A stretch of 64,000 nucleotides of DNA from Diplonema papillatum (taxonomy: Eukaryota; Euglenozoa; Diplonemea; Diplonemida; Diplonemidae). The translations under genes and the position numbers were made by a program. The stretch is taken from positions 1 through 64,000 of the forward strand of contig JAPJBO010000450.1 of NCBI GenBank assembly GCA_030068145.1, in the 5' to 3' direction. Positions 27,831 through 38,577 of the stretch are shown piece after piece (the first letter of the stretch is position 1; the number at the start of each line of letters is the position of its first letter). The notes beneath the pieces are model-generated. The model was given only the letters and a program-made list of their open reading frames with translations, searched no databases and had not been told where the DNA came from.

Positions 27831-28890
27831 CACCACAGAAGAGCCTTCCTGTCTTCCTCGTCGAATGAAGTGGTAGACTCACCACAGAAGAGCCTTCCTG
27901 TCTTCCTCGTCGAATGAAGTGGTAGACTCACCACAGAAGAGCCTTCCTGTCTTCCTCGTCGAATGAAGTGGTAGACTCACCACAGAAGAGCCTTCCTGTT
28001 TTCCTCATCGAATGAAGTGGTAGACTCACCACAGAAGAGCCTTCCTGTCTTCCTCGTCGAATGAAGTGGTAGACACCACAGAAGAGCCTTCCTGTTTTCC
28101 TCATCGAATGAAGTGGTAGACTCACCACAGAAGAGCCTTCCTGTCTTCCTCGTCGAATGAAGTGGTAGACTCACCACAGAAGAGCCTTCCTGTCTTCCTC
28201 ATCGAATGAAGTGGTAGACTCACCACAGAAGAGCCTTCCTGTCTTCCTCGTCGAATGAAGTGGTAGACACCACAGAAGAGCCTTCCTGTTTTCCTCATCG
28301 AATGAAGTGGTAGACTCACCACAGAAGAGCCTTCCTGTCTTCCTCGTCGAATGAAGTGGTAGACTCACCACAGAAGAGCCTTCCTGTCTTCCTCATCGAA
28401 TGAAGTGGTAGACTCACCACAGAAGAGCCTTCCTGTCTTCCTCGTCGAATGAAGTGGTAGACACCACAGAAGAGCCTTCCTGTTTTCCTCATCGAATGAA
28501 GTGGTAGACTCACCACAGAAGAGCCTTCCTGTCTTCCTCGTCGAATGAAGTGGTAGACACCACAGAAGAGCCTTCCTGTCTTCCTCATCGAATGAAGTGG
28601 TAGACTCACCACAGAAGAGCCTTCCTGTCTTCCTCGTCGAATGAAGTGGTAGACTCACCACAGAAGAGCCTTCCTGTCTTCCTCGTCGAATGAAGTGGTA
28701 GACTCACCACGAAGAGCCTTCCTGTCTTCCTCGTCGAATGAAGTGATAGACTCACCACAGAAGAGCCTTCCTGTTTTCCTCATCGAATGAAGTGGTAGAC
28801 TCACCACAGAAGAGCCTTCCTGTCTTCTTCGTCGAATGAAGTGATAGACTCACCACAGCAGAGCCTTCCTGTCCTCCTCGTCGAAGAGGT
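27831..28890. repeat. Tandem array of ~22 copies of an exon-intron junction (49/47-base units)
   Basis: Read on the minus strand each unit is the last 32 bases of the ankyrin exon (TTCGACGAGGAAGACAGGAA ... CTGTG) plus the first 17 of its intron (GTGAGTCTACCACTTCA). About 18 units keep the donor GTGAGT. In four, a 2-base deletion turns it into GTGTCT (47-base units). A higher-order period of about 194 bases (four units) is visible, so the array grew by unequal exchange of four-unit blocks. One unit (about 28709) has lost AG. Confidence 0.92.
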
Positions 28891-29884
28891 CTGCAATGTC
28901 CATGTGTCCACAGGCGACAGCGAGCAGCAGGGCTGTGTAGCCTTCGGAGTCGGTGATCGACTTGTCGGCCTGCGGACACTGCAAAAGGAGCTTCGCGCAA
29001 GCAGGGTGCCCGTTGAGCGCCGCAATGCTCACCGCTGACCGACCGTCGCACGTGACGACGTTGACGGAAGCCCCGGAGAAGAGCAGTCGCGACACGACGT
29101 CGGCGTGCCCGTAGCACGCCGCCAGCAGGAGCGCGGTGTACCCCTTCATGCACTTCGTCTCCAGCTCCGCGTGGCCGAAAAGCAGCTCCTCCACCACCGC
29201 CGAGTGCCCCGCGATGGCGGCCAGCATCAGCGGCGTGAGCCCCAAGTGGTCCTGCCGGCTGTACACCGCGGGCTGCACGTGCATCAGAAGCCCTAGCACG
29301 GCTCTGTCGTGCCCTGCGTCTGCCGCGTAGTGTATCATATTCCGCCCGGTTTCCTCGTCTGCCACAGCGAAGTCGACACGAGGGGTGCTGTCTTCTTCGG
29401 CATCAGAAGTCCGGACGGTGAACAATGCCTTCACCAACGGGCCGAAGTCCCGGTTCTTAACCTGATCCAGCATCACGAATGACGGAGAAAGCTTCTGCTC
29501 GATACGTTTCGCGCCCGCGAGCGCAAATATGTCTTCTTCTTCCGAACTCGCGTCGTCGATGGCGTCAGACACCTTCTCGGTGGGTGCTTCTTGTGGGTTG
29601 AAAAAGACTTTGGTTTTCGGACTTGCCAATTCGCTCGCTTTCAGTGTGCTGAAGCAGTCGCGGCATACTTCAAATGTAGGCACGCACACTCGGCAGTGGT
29701 GTGCTTCCCCGTACATCAGCTTCTTGCAGTTTCTGCAGTAGAATGCTCCAGTGCCGTCGAAGGTGTATGCGACACTCCCGTTCTTGTCGAGCATCACGAG
29801 GAAGTTCAGCCTCGAAAACGGCAAGTCGTGCTGGTGCAGCCCGATGCGCTGCGACTCAAGCGCTATCTGCATCGCGGACATCAT
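28854..29884 (-). CDS. Ankyrin-repeat protein with N-terminal zinc-binding motif (first exon; 3' exons not found)
   Basis: 343 residues plus two bases from the ATG at 29882-29884. A Cys/His cluster CRNCKKLMYGEAHHCRVC...CRDC (about 49-79) looks like a ZZ/MYND-size zinc finger. An acidic linker follows, then four to five ankyrin repeats (about 185-335): NMIHYAADAGHDRAVLGLL, LTPLMLAAIAGHSAVVEEL, YTALLLAACYGHADVVSRL, RSAVSIAALNGHPACAKLL, YTALLLAVACGHMDIADL. The exon ends at CTGTG|GTGAGT; without splicing the frame stops at once (TGG TGA). That donor is the first of the amplified array at 27831-28890. Downstream exons should lie below 27831 but I could not identify them. Ankyrin repeats mediate protein binding; the partner is unknown. 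Confidence 0.7.
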
Positions 29885-30479
29885 GCTATTTCCTGACGGG
29901 AAGCCCTCTAGAACTTGTGGTGCTACTTGTCAACTGTTTTGCTCAGAACAGAAACCCCTCTTTGAGGTACTTGAATACTATCTTTTGACGATGTTCTGTT
30001 CAAAATGTAACTCTGTACGGCATGGTCTGGCATGCCTTGCCCATCTCCTGAGCCAAGTTTAAGTGTTGCAATTTCCCTGTTCTGGTCGAGCATCAGGAGA
30101 TGATTGAACAGCTAGTTTTTCTGGCGCGTGTGCCTATGCTGCGGTGCCCAAGAAGGCAACAGCGGCGGCGTGCCCTGCTGCGGTGCATGATAGGGGATGT
30201 CGCTGTTGAAGACGTCAGGAACGAGGCGCAGGCAAAAGAGAGGCAGTTTCGATCGCTCACCTGAGAGGCCACGCGTGGGTGACAGAAGAAGGCTTCGAGC
30301 CTGATAAATGGATGCGCAACCATGCTCTCGAGACGAGTCGTGCAGCACGGGTTAGCTAAGCTACGTCATGCAGGCAGAGCTCGTTGCTCTGTTTCAAAAT
30401 GCGATTATCAGTCTAGTGATGGGCTGTCTCACCTTTGTGGCCAGATGTGTGCCATGGTGTTAATGAACGGCTTGTCCCT
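29885..30479. other. Region without a recognisable gene
   Basis: Between the ankyrin gene start and the broken C-terminal copies. No ORF or repeat of note. Confidence 0.4.
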
Positions 30480-30990
30480 CTCTCCAGCAGCAGCCGGAGG
30501 CTCGGGAACAGCGATACGCAACAGACTCGGAAGTCTTGGCTACCGCGTCCAAGATTTCAAACAACATAGAATGCAGCTTCGATATTCTTGGACCGCGCTT
30601 GAGCAGCAGCCGGAGGTTCGGGAACAGCGACAAGACTGACTCGGCGGCCTTGCCGCCGTCGAAGATTTCGAACAGGACAACAGCTTCGACGTGCGCGAAC
30701 CCGCGTTTTGCGAGCCCCCACACAGCTCCTTCGAGCAGCCGGGGTGCGCCGCGGTGCCGATGTGCAAGGTCATCGACCGGCCGGCGACGGATCGTGGGAG
30801 AGGTTCTTGCGGTTCTGCTTCCGCAAGCTCGACGTCGTCGAAGACGCCGAAGACGTCCGGGTGCGAAAATGGGCGCGAAGGAGTCAAAGAGCCCCACCAC
30901 TGCCGCGACACGGGGGGTACAGCCAGGATGCCGCCAGCTCGCGGAGTTCTGTTTCAAAGTGGTCAGAAAGGACTGGGACTCTCCGCCGAT
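30480..30990 (-). pseudogene. Two broken copies of the 3' end of the gene at 31005-32570
   Basis: Segments at about 30590-30990 and 30485-30590 repeat the gene's C-terminal coding sequence (GRSM..HIGTAAHPGCSK, EIFDGGKAAES, FPNLRLLL) with frameshifts. The same blocks run at 31020-31330 in the intact gene. They lie directly downstream in the same orientation, so they arose by tandem duplication of the gene's end. Confidence 0.8.
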
Positions 30991-31004
30991 GCCGTGGAAC
31001 AGAG

Positions 31005-32570
31005 CTACGATCTCTTTGCGCCACTCAGCAGCAGCCGAAGGTTCGGGAACAGCGACAAGAGCGACTCGGCGGCCTTGCCGCCGTCGAAGATTTCGAACGG
31101 GACGACAGCTTCGACGTGCGAGAACCCGCGTTTTGCGAGCTCCTCGCACAGCGCCTTCGAGCAGCCGGGGTGCGCCGCGGTGCCGATGTGCTTGAAGGTC
31201 ATCGACCGGCCGGCGACGGACGCGGCGGCCTCGCGGGCGAGGCTCTTGCGGTTCTGCTCCCACAGGTTGTTGCAGACCTCGTCGAAGACGGGGTGCACGG
31301 AGTAGTGCTGGTGGAGGCCGAAGACGTCCGGGTGCGGTGGGTCGCCGTGAAAGATGGGCACGAAGTAGTCGAAGAGCCCGAGCACCGGCACCGCCGGCCA
31401 CGACACGGGGAAGAACAACTGCAGGCTGAACTCCGCCTTCGGCGTCTTCGCGTGGTAGAGCTCGATCCCGACCGCGTCGCAGCCCCGCAGCAGCGCGCCG
31501 ACCTCCCAGTACACCCGGTCCGGCCCCAGCCGGGGCAGCGGCGCGACGGTCACCGTCGCGCCCTTGTCGTTTCGCAGCCGCACGGCCCTCGCCACGATCT
31601 TCCCGTCGACGACTTCGATCAACGGCTGCCCGATTCCCTTCGGCGCGGTGCGCTCCGCCGGAGTGCACGGGCAGTACAAGTTCCGGAGGTACTCAGCCAA
31701 GTCCGCCTCGGTGCAAGGCGCGCCGGACATCAACCGCTTCATGACCAAATGAACGGCACACCGCGTAGCGAGCACCAGATCCGCGTGTCCCTGCAGGACG
31801 ACAGTCAGCAGCGCGAGCGCAAGGAGCAGGAGCACCCCCGCTTTGATCTGGTCCAAGCTGTTCCGATGCCTCGAGAGGCCGACCAGCGTTTCGATGAACA
31901 CGGCCTGCGGGACCGTGTCGAACGGGTTGACCTTGTCGGTGAGCGCCCCGGCGACTTCGGGCGTCGGGCCGGCCGCGAAGGAGGCGGATCCCGGCGCCTT
32001 CGCCTCCAGATCCCCGCCCGTCAGCTGCCGGGGGCGCTCCTTCGTTTTCGCGCTGTGCCCCATGGTGCCGGCTTGGTCGGCGAGGGCGCGCATGTCGTCG
32101 CACCACGACTTGATGCGGGCGTGGTGCTCTTTCGAGGCGTTGCTGTACAGCAAGCCTTGGCGGACCAAAACCGCGTCCCGCAACACGGGCACCCAGCCCA
32201 CGGCTCGGAGGAAGATGTTGTCGCGCCGCTTGTCGAGGGGTCGGTACCTCCGTACGACTGACTCTATATCAGTGAGGGGGATGGTTGCGCGGAGACGGGA
32301 CACCGACTGTTTCTGCACTTTGACGGGCGCCTTCATGGTGAGGGCAAGGCGCACCGCGCCGGCGATACGTGCGAAGGCTTCGCTCTTCCGCTGCTCGGTG
32401 TACCCGGTGGCGTGGACCGCGGTCAGGAACTTGCGGCAGTCCCGGGCCCACACCACCCGCTCCCCGAACAGGACCGGCACGGGGTTCAGCGTCGTCCACC
32501 AGTCGTCGTTGTGCGTCGCGCGGCGGCGCAGCACCGTCCGCGCCCGTGCCGCTGCCTGGTACTTGTCCAT
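31005..32570 (-). CDS. Unrecognised protein with one hydrophobic segment
   Basis: 521 residues from the ATG at 32568-32570 (MDKYQAAARARTVLRRR); the extra frame upstream is not convincing. The N-terminal half is basic and helical. A strongly hydrophobic stretch (AGVLLLLALALLTVVLQ, about 255-275) could be a membrane helix. The C-terminal half contains VTVAPLPRLGPDRVYWEV, FFPVSWPAVPVLGLFDYFVPIFHGDPPHPDVFG (Pro/Phe-rich) and IGTAAHPGCSKALCEELAKRG. I recognise no family. The last about 100 codons exist in two more, broken copies just downstream, so the true stop may have been moved by the duplication: the final residues LLLSGAKRS differ from the copies (LLLKRGP). Confidence 0.62.
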   Translation of the reverse strand: MDKYQAAARARTVLRRRATHNDDWWTTLNPVPVLFGERVVWARDCRKFLTAVHATGYTEQRKSEAFARIAGAVRLALTMKAPVKVQKQSVSRLRATIPLTDIESVVRRYRPLDKRRDNIFLRAVGWVPVLRDAVLVRQGLLYSNASKEHHARIKSWCDDMRALADQAGTMGHSAKTKERPRQLTGGDLEAKAPGSASFAAGPTPEVAGALTDKVNPFDTVPQAVFIETLVGLSRHRNSLDQIKAGVLLLLALALLTVVLQGHADLVLATRCAVHLVMKRLMSGAPCTEADLAEYLRNLYCPCTPAERTAPKGIGQPLIEVVDGKIVARAVRLRNDKGATVTVAPLPRLGPDRVYWEVGALLRGCDAVGIELYHAKTPKAEFSLQLFFPVSWPAVPVLGLFDYFVPIFHGDPPHPDVFGLHQHYSVHPVFDEVCNNLWEQNRKSLAREAAASVAGRSMTFKHIGTAAHPGCSKALCEELAKRGFSHVEAVVPFEIFDGGKAAESLLSLFPNLRLLLSGAKRS

Positions 32571-34285
32571 CGCATTTAACCCGGCCCCTTTTTTCTTTTT
32601 CCCCTGCCGGCTTTTCCGCTGCGTGTGGGGTGTGTAGGTATCGTGCGAAGTATAGTTGGTTGTCAAGTTTGTCAACCTGTCGGGTTGGACTTTTCGCACA
32701 TGCTGTTTGTTGTGTTGGTGGGTCCTGTGACTCCTCTCCGGTGGGGCGGCGAAATCCTTCGAGGGTCTTAGTTGTCGACGATTGGCAAGGCGAGGGTATG
32801 CCGCCCTGCCTGTGGGTGAGTGTCGGTCATCCGCTGCTCGGTGTACCCACCATTCGCAGATTTTAGACCGGCTTTATCCGCTGCCACTGTGCGGGGTGGA
32901 TGGCTGTCGTGTGTTGACCTGAAGTCTGCAACATCTGACTTGTCAACCTTGCGGATGGGTGGCACAGCGAAAGTCGAACTGGCCAGGCTTCACATTGCTC
33001 TGACGTCCCTGACACTGACAGTGACAGCAGTGCGGAAGTAGGTAGGCTCGCGAGATGCGTTCTTTCTCACTGCGCGAAGAAACAGCAGGCAAGGAGCACG
33101 AACTGGGAAAGCAGAAGGTGCGTGGATGCGTTGTATTGGAGGGATCCGATCCCAAGTTGAAAAGAGAGAGGAAGAATACGGGGATGTGGTGTGTAGTAAG
33201 GGGAGCGGGCGCACGTTTCCTTGGAGCCGCTCACGCCACAGACAGTGTGTTGAAGGGCATTGTACCGTAGCGGGCAGTGCCTCTGGCTTTGTGATACAGT
33301 TCGCGGCCGACTATGGATCGCTTGAGCATCATCCATTTTCGGGACCGGTGCATTCGGCAGGTGAGTTGTTACGCACTCATCATCGGATGCCGACTTCCAT
33401 GGCCACCGTCCTGCTGTCAAGATGAACCGACACCCTTTGTGGGATCTGATGAGGGATCACTCGGACACCTTAAGTCAGCTCTCGGTTCACCCCGCGTCGC
33501 CAGTCCTGCTTACCAGAAGTGGCCCACTTAGAACAGGTCAGGGTTCAATGAAGTAACCCCGAGCTCACGCCCATTTAAAGTTTGAGATTAGCTTTCTCCG
33601 CAAAGCGGACGGAAGGTCAGCTCTCTTCAGGATACCGAAACTTGCGGGAGCTCCGAACGTTCCGCTTCTCGGTTTGAGTAAACCAAGAATACGGAAACCC
33701 CAACTCGTGCAAGCTGAGTCGGCAGCCTTTGTAGCGATATATCACCTCACCCGCAAGCGGGAACGCAGACGACCCGCCGGCTGCGAGCCTAGAAAGTTCC
33801 AAGACCCGCCTAAGGAGCTTGGACAAAGCACACAGAGCCATCGGCAAGCGAACAATAGAGCAAAGAAAGTGCCCACAAATGCTCATCATTGGAACGGCTA
33901 CCAGCAGCACGTAGCGGGCGCGACCTAGGCCGTCCAGCACAGGGACTGCCCAAGCCATGCTGCTCGGTGTCCATTGGTCTCGGGAATTCGGGCAGCAGCA
34001 TTTGCAAGGTTCATCATCCTAAAGCCCAACTAGCTCAGGAGGGTATTGCAAGAAGAGTTGAGTTTCAGTGGCCTAAAGTTGTGCAGAGAGTCTCAGCTAG
34101 ACTATCTCAGGATCGCCCTTTCTAGTCAGGCGGGTATCTGCTGGCCGTAGCAGCACGTACTCGGCGCGACATCCTCAAGCCTTCCTCGCAGGGGAAAGTA
34201 GTGTTCGTGGAACCGAAGAGGGTCTACTTTTCCGCGATCGAAGACCGCAGACGCCCTTCACCCACAGGTCATCTCAGGATTTTCG
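32571..34285. other. Region without a recognisable gene
   Basis: Only short frames. Nothing conserved or repeated was noticed apart from a shared CCGCTGCTCGGTGTACCC at 32388 and 32829. Confidence 0.4.
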
Positions 34286-34922
34286 TCATTCTCGCGTCGG
34301 GTGCCCGTGGGACTTAAAGTACTCACACATGTAGCGCAGCTCGTCGCGAAACCGAATTTCCCTGCCGATGGCAGCCAGCACGCCTCCAGGAGTCGAACCA
34401 GACAACGGGTGCGGCAGCGCGAGCTCACGGACACAGCACTGGTTGCCCATGACACAAACGACTCCACTGCTCTCGAGGAATTCGCACTTGGCTGATTCAT
34501 TGGCCAGCTGCACGCGGCAGGCGAACATGTGGGTCGGCATCTGCTCTGCAAAGCGGACATCGCCTGTCTTCAGCGACGTGGACAGCAACAGCAGCGCCAG
34601 TACCGTCTCGAGCTGAAGGACGTCGGAAACCAGCAACGGGACGGATACCTCGACGCAAGGGTACCCGGGCCTGCGCTGCAGCCGCCGGCCGGCGTGCGGC
34701 GGCTTGAGCTGGATGGCTATGCCTTCGGCGGCGCACTGCAGCTTTATGCACTGCGTGCCGAGTGCCATCACTTGGTCCGCGAACTGGATGTAGCAGTGCT
34801 GCTCACGCACTCGCCGCTCGAACCCAACGATCTGGCTGCCGATGGCTTCTTCGAGCGCCCGAACGAGCTGGCCGTCGCGCCAGTATGTCGGCACGTTCTC
34901 CAGAATGGCGAGTTGGGTGTAC
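34286..34922 (-). CDS. Unrecognised protein, probably the last exon of a spliced gene
   Basis: About 212 residues ending RRENDE-less at TGA (…HGHPTRE). The open frame has no ATG at its beginning: the apparent start is GTG inside LAILENVPTYWRDGQLV. An acceptor-like CACACGCCCAG stands at 34923-34933, so I place the exon start at 34922. The sequence is protein-like (RALEEAIGSQIVGFERRVREQ; VSVPLLVSDVLQLETVLALLLLS; GREIRFRDELRYMCEYFKSHG) and contains several Cys, but I know no family. The upstream exon is not identified. The first internal ATG gives MALGTQCIKL, a less likely start. Confidence 0.45.
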
Positions 34923-35150
34923 CTGGGCGTGTGGGGGTCGTTGTTATTGGTGCTGGTTTTGAGGGATAAGGACTACTAGCTACCGACCCCTGCTACCGCC
35001 ATTCTTTTACACTCGTTCTCTTCTCTACTCGCTACTGTACGTACTCTTTCACCCTGGGCTGTCTTTTCAAGAGGCAACGGCTCCTTCTCCCACGAGCCAC
35101 GCGGAAGGTCTTGCTCAGACAGGGCCAAAGAAGTGCAGGACGATCATGAG

Positions 35151-35831
35151 TTACAGTAAGATGCTGCCACGACTGTCTGCATACCGTTCGAAGCATCCTT
35201 CGCACGTCAACTTCCAGCAGCTCGAACACCTGTAAAGCTGACGCGGAGTGATGGTATACCGATCTGGGTGGTCAGGGTCTAAGGTCACCTGCCCGCAGAT
35301 AGGCCGGTTGGGCCGCAGATTGTGAAGCGGGTGCATCGCCGCCTCGCACTTGACGCAGAGCGCGGTGCGGCACTTTTTGCTGGAGCAGAACGCGGTGTGG
35401 ACGACGTCGCACCGGCCGCAGTAGTTGCGGAGCCACCACTTGTCGTTGAGGAAGCAGTTGGGGCCGTCGGCGGGCGCCGCCACCGGCTGCACGGACCCTG
35501 CGCCGCAGCAGGAGGGCTCGGGCTGCTTCGGGGGGGGCGTGATGAACGAGCAAAACACGTCGCACCACGACACGCCGTCGGCGGGGCGCAGCGACTCCGG
35601 CGCCGGCCGCGCCAGCGAGCGCGGGTACCCCAGCAGCCCGCTGACGCTGCCTTTGCAGACTTCGAGCCGCAGCCACGGCTCGCCGCGCAGCTCGAACACG
35701 TCCCATAGCTCGCTGCAGCGCGGGTACTGGCTGTCGTACACCGCCAACGCCATCGCCACGCGCGCGTTACCCCACGCGTCGTCAGCCTCCGTCGGTGGCT
35801 GCTGCTGTCGGCGACCAGGCGGCGCGGGCAT
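35151..35831 (-). CDS. Cys-rich putative zinc-binding protein
   Basis: 226 residues from the ATG at 35829-35831 (MPAPPGRRQQQPPTEADDAW). The N-terminal half has no clear motif. From residue about 115 the sequence is rich in Cys/His in pairs: CGRCDVVHTAFC, CRTALCVKCEAAMHPLH, then YRCSSCWKLTCEGCFERY. This spacing suits two or three zinc sites of the B-box/RING type, but it matches no family exactly. The first about 100 codons and 150 bases of leader are copied twice more upstream (35990-36950), so the promoter lies inside a tandem duplication. Confidence 0.62.
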   Translation of the reverse strand: MPAPPGRRQQQPPTEADDAWGNARVAMALAVYDSQYPRCSELWDVFELRGEPWLRLEVCKGSVSGLLGYPRSLARPAPESLRPADGVSWCDVFCSFITPPPKQPEPSCCGAGSVQPVAAPADGPNCFLNDKWWLRNYCGRCDVVHTAFCSSKKCRTALCVKCEAAMHPLHNLRPNRPICGQVTLDPDHPDRYTITPRQLYRCSSCWKLTCEGCFERYADSRGSILL

Positions 35832-35989
35832 TTATTTTGCGTTTGTCGTTGTTTTTCTTCGTCTTTTTGGGTTACCTGCATTGGGGAAAACAATGCGTTC
35901 TAGAGTTTGTGCTGCTCACGGTTGGGGGGAGTGCCCTGAAACAGGAGAGCGAGAACCAAAACTTCATTGCTTGGAACTTGGATGATGAA

Positions 35990-36950
35990 GCTCGGGCTGC
36001 TTCGGGGGGGGCGTGATGAACGAGCAAAACACGTCGCACCACGACACGCCGTCGGCGGGGCGCAGCGACTCCGGCGCCGGCCGCGCCAGCGAGCGCGGGT
36101 ACCCCAGCAGCCCGCTGACGCTGCCTTTGCAGACTTCGAGCCGCAGCCACGGCTCGCCGCGCAGCTCGAACACGTCCCATAGCTCGCTGCAGCGCGGGTA
36201 CTGGCTGTCGTACACCGCCAACGCCATCGCCACACGCGCGTTACCCCACGCGTCGTCGGCCTCCGTCGGCGGCTGCTGCTGTCGGCGACCAGGCGGCGCG
36301 GGCATTTATTTTGCGTTTGTCGTTGTTTTTTTCGTCTTTTTGGGTTACCTGCATTGGGGGAAACAATGCGTTCTAGAGTTTGTGCTGCTCACGGTTGGGG
36401 GGAGTGCCCTGAAACAGGACAGCGAGAACAAAAACTTCATTGCTTGGAACTTGGATGATGAAGCTCGGGGCGCTTCGGGGGGATTGCAAGAACGTGCTTG
36501 GAATGGGTATGTGCTCAACACCGCACTGGTCCCGTCTGCGCCGTGTTTCGGTCCTTTAAGCCACGGGGCGCTTCGGGGGAAAAACTTAGTTTAATGTTTA
36601 GGCAGAGCACTGCCTCTCATGCATGGTTGATGATAGCATCAAGTCTTCTTCGGGGGGGGGGGGGCGTGATGAACGAGCAAAACACGTCGCACCACGACAC
36701 GCCGTCGGCGGGGCGCAGCGCCTCCGGCGCCGGCCGCGCCAACGAGCGCGGGTACCCCAGCAGCCCGCTGACGCTGCCTTTGCAGACTTCGAGCCTTGAA
36801 CACGTCCCACAGCTCGCTGCAGCGCGGGTACTGGCTGTCGTACACCGCCACCGCCATCGCCACGCGCGCATTACCCCACGCGTCGTCGGCCTCCGTCGGC
36901 GGCTGCTGCTGTCGGCGACCGGGCATTTATTTTGCGTTTGTCGTTTTGGT
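35990..36950 (-). pseudogene. Two tandem partial copies of the 5' end of the gene at 35151-35831
   Basis: Copy 1 (about 36000-36460) keeps the ATG (36303-36305) and runs in frame to FITPPPKQPEL, then reads into foreign sequence. Copy 2 (about 36660-36950) has lost 36 bases in the middle. The breakpoints of the first duplication fall in GCTCGGGCTGCTTCGGGGGG, present both in the gene (35517) and in the leader (35991), so recombination at this 20-base match explains the tandem copy. Confidence 0.85.
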
Positions 36951-36955
36951 TTCTC

Positions 36956-37215
36956 TTCCGAGTAGTAGTAGTATGTGTCGTCTGCCGAAGCAGTCGGAGA
37001 CAGCAGACGCAGGGGGCAGGTCGTGCTTTACTTTTCTCTTCTTCGTGGAGACCCGCCCCCGGCATCCCGACTGGCCATCACTGTCGAGAAAGGTTTGCGC
37101 CTATTGCGATGAGGTGGTTGACCAGGCCCCCACGAAGCCTTATACACAACACGGCTACACAACACGAGGATGCAGCACTGCTTCAGGTGTGCACTCAGCC
37201 ATTCAGGCCATTGGC
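36956..37215. repeat. Dispersed repeat, copy 2 (partner 23081-23345)
   Basis: Begins AGTAGTAGTAGTATGTGTCG right after the broken gene copies; about 90% identical to 23081-23345. Confidence 0.8.
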
Positions 37216-37263
37216 TACTAAGCACCCCCCGACCGGTCGATTTGCCACTTTTGTGGCCCTCTA

Positions 37264-37298
37264 TTCGCCGGGCGGTGCTGTCAGCACCGCCCGGCGAA
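37264..37298. other. Perfect 16-base-pair GC-rich hairpin, 3-base loop
   Basis: TTCGCCGGGCGGTGCT at 37264-37279 pairs exactly with 37283-37298; loop GTC. It lies about 50 bases after the dispersed repeat. Confidence 0.8.
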
Positions 37299-38577
37299 AA
37301 CACACTTGTTCCGCGTCGCATCAAGTACATGATGCTGGCGGTTGGGGGGTGCGTGTAACAGCGGCCTGACTGGGCAGCTGACGAAGCGGCTAACATGCCC
37401 ACAGCTAGTGCCTATTCGCTGTTCTGGCGACGCAGCCAAGGGAGAAAGAGACATGTGAAGGAGTAATCGTGGAAAAACAGGAGGGACGAGATAAATGGGA
37501 AGATCGTCAGGAACACGAGAGGGCCGTCAAAGGAAAAAAGGGCGGAAGCAAAACAACCCTGACAAGAGAGAACAAGTCAGTCATGTTTTGCCTCCAACCT
37601 AGCTCTGACTACTGCTCCTGAGAGTACGCAATGGTGCTTTGGTCGTTCTTTGTGTGTCCACAAAGAAGACTGGCACGTTTTAAAACGTTGGTTGGGGCAG
37701 GGAGGAATCAGACTGAGGAGACACTCAGTGACTGGCAGGATGAGTCACACGCAACTTTAGCTTTGCGTTGATACCTACATTTTATCGGTATTCGTACAAA
37801 TGACACATTTTCATCGTCCTAAGCCTGAGCTTTGATCGCCGATATCTTCTCCAGTTTTCTACCTCTGCAACCCTGTGACTGATCTTGGGCATGGCAAAAC
37901 ACCGAATGCTGGTAATCGGCCAGCGAGATGGTGAATGCTTCCTGAGATTCTCAGGGTATGCTCTCTGAGACAGGCATGGGTGACAAAAAGAAGAAGGAGA
38001 AACAGACGAAGCTCGCTACATAACGATCGACCGCAGCATGCAACCTTGCGTCCGAGTCAGCACTACAAGTGTCATAACCCCGTCCGCTCTGTCCTGCAGC
38101 TGGCCGTGTACGTCCTTGTTTTGGCAAGCCCCAAGGTACGCCGCGACTTGATGCTTTGGTTGGGAGCGATGGCCCATTGACCCGTAGGCCAGTAGCGCTG
38201 CAGTCCCGAGAAACACGTGAAGTTTGGCTTCCATATAGGAGGCCTATGTTCGCAAAAAAAGGGGGGGTTGCTCAGCCGCCAGATCCGTCCTGAAGTGGAC
38301 TCCGGCCGGATCCAGCTGCTGACCTTGCTTTTCGCACGAGAAAGAGTGAAAGAGAAAACTAGTTTTGAAGTAGCAGTAAGCAAGCGAAGATGCAGCCCTG
38401 CCATGGCCTGCCGCATTCAGCTCAGCCATCGAAGCACCGCAGAGAGACGTGGTGGAAAGTGGAAGTAGTTTTTCGCGGCGGTTAACCGTTCGACCGTTGC
38501 CGGTCAGCCTTTTCTTCGGCAAGACCTCGCTTGAAACTTCTTGCTGTCTTGGCGTTTCCGTTCAATACCATACCCGA
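37299..38577. other. Region without a recognisable gene
   Basis: No supported ORF, RNA or repeat seen. It is the 3' flank of the haem peroxidase gene. Confidence 0.4.

Noticed and set aside
27831-28890. 49-base repeats as a CRISPR array
   Set aside because: There is no unique spacer between units, the genome is eukaryotic, and the unit derives from the adjacent exon-intron junction.
30708-32261. 517-residue plus-strand frame
   Set aside because: Antisense to the gene at 31005-32570 and to its duplicated ends; the repeated C-terminal sequence is protein-like only on the minus strand.
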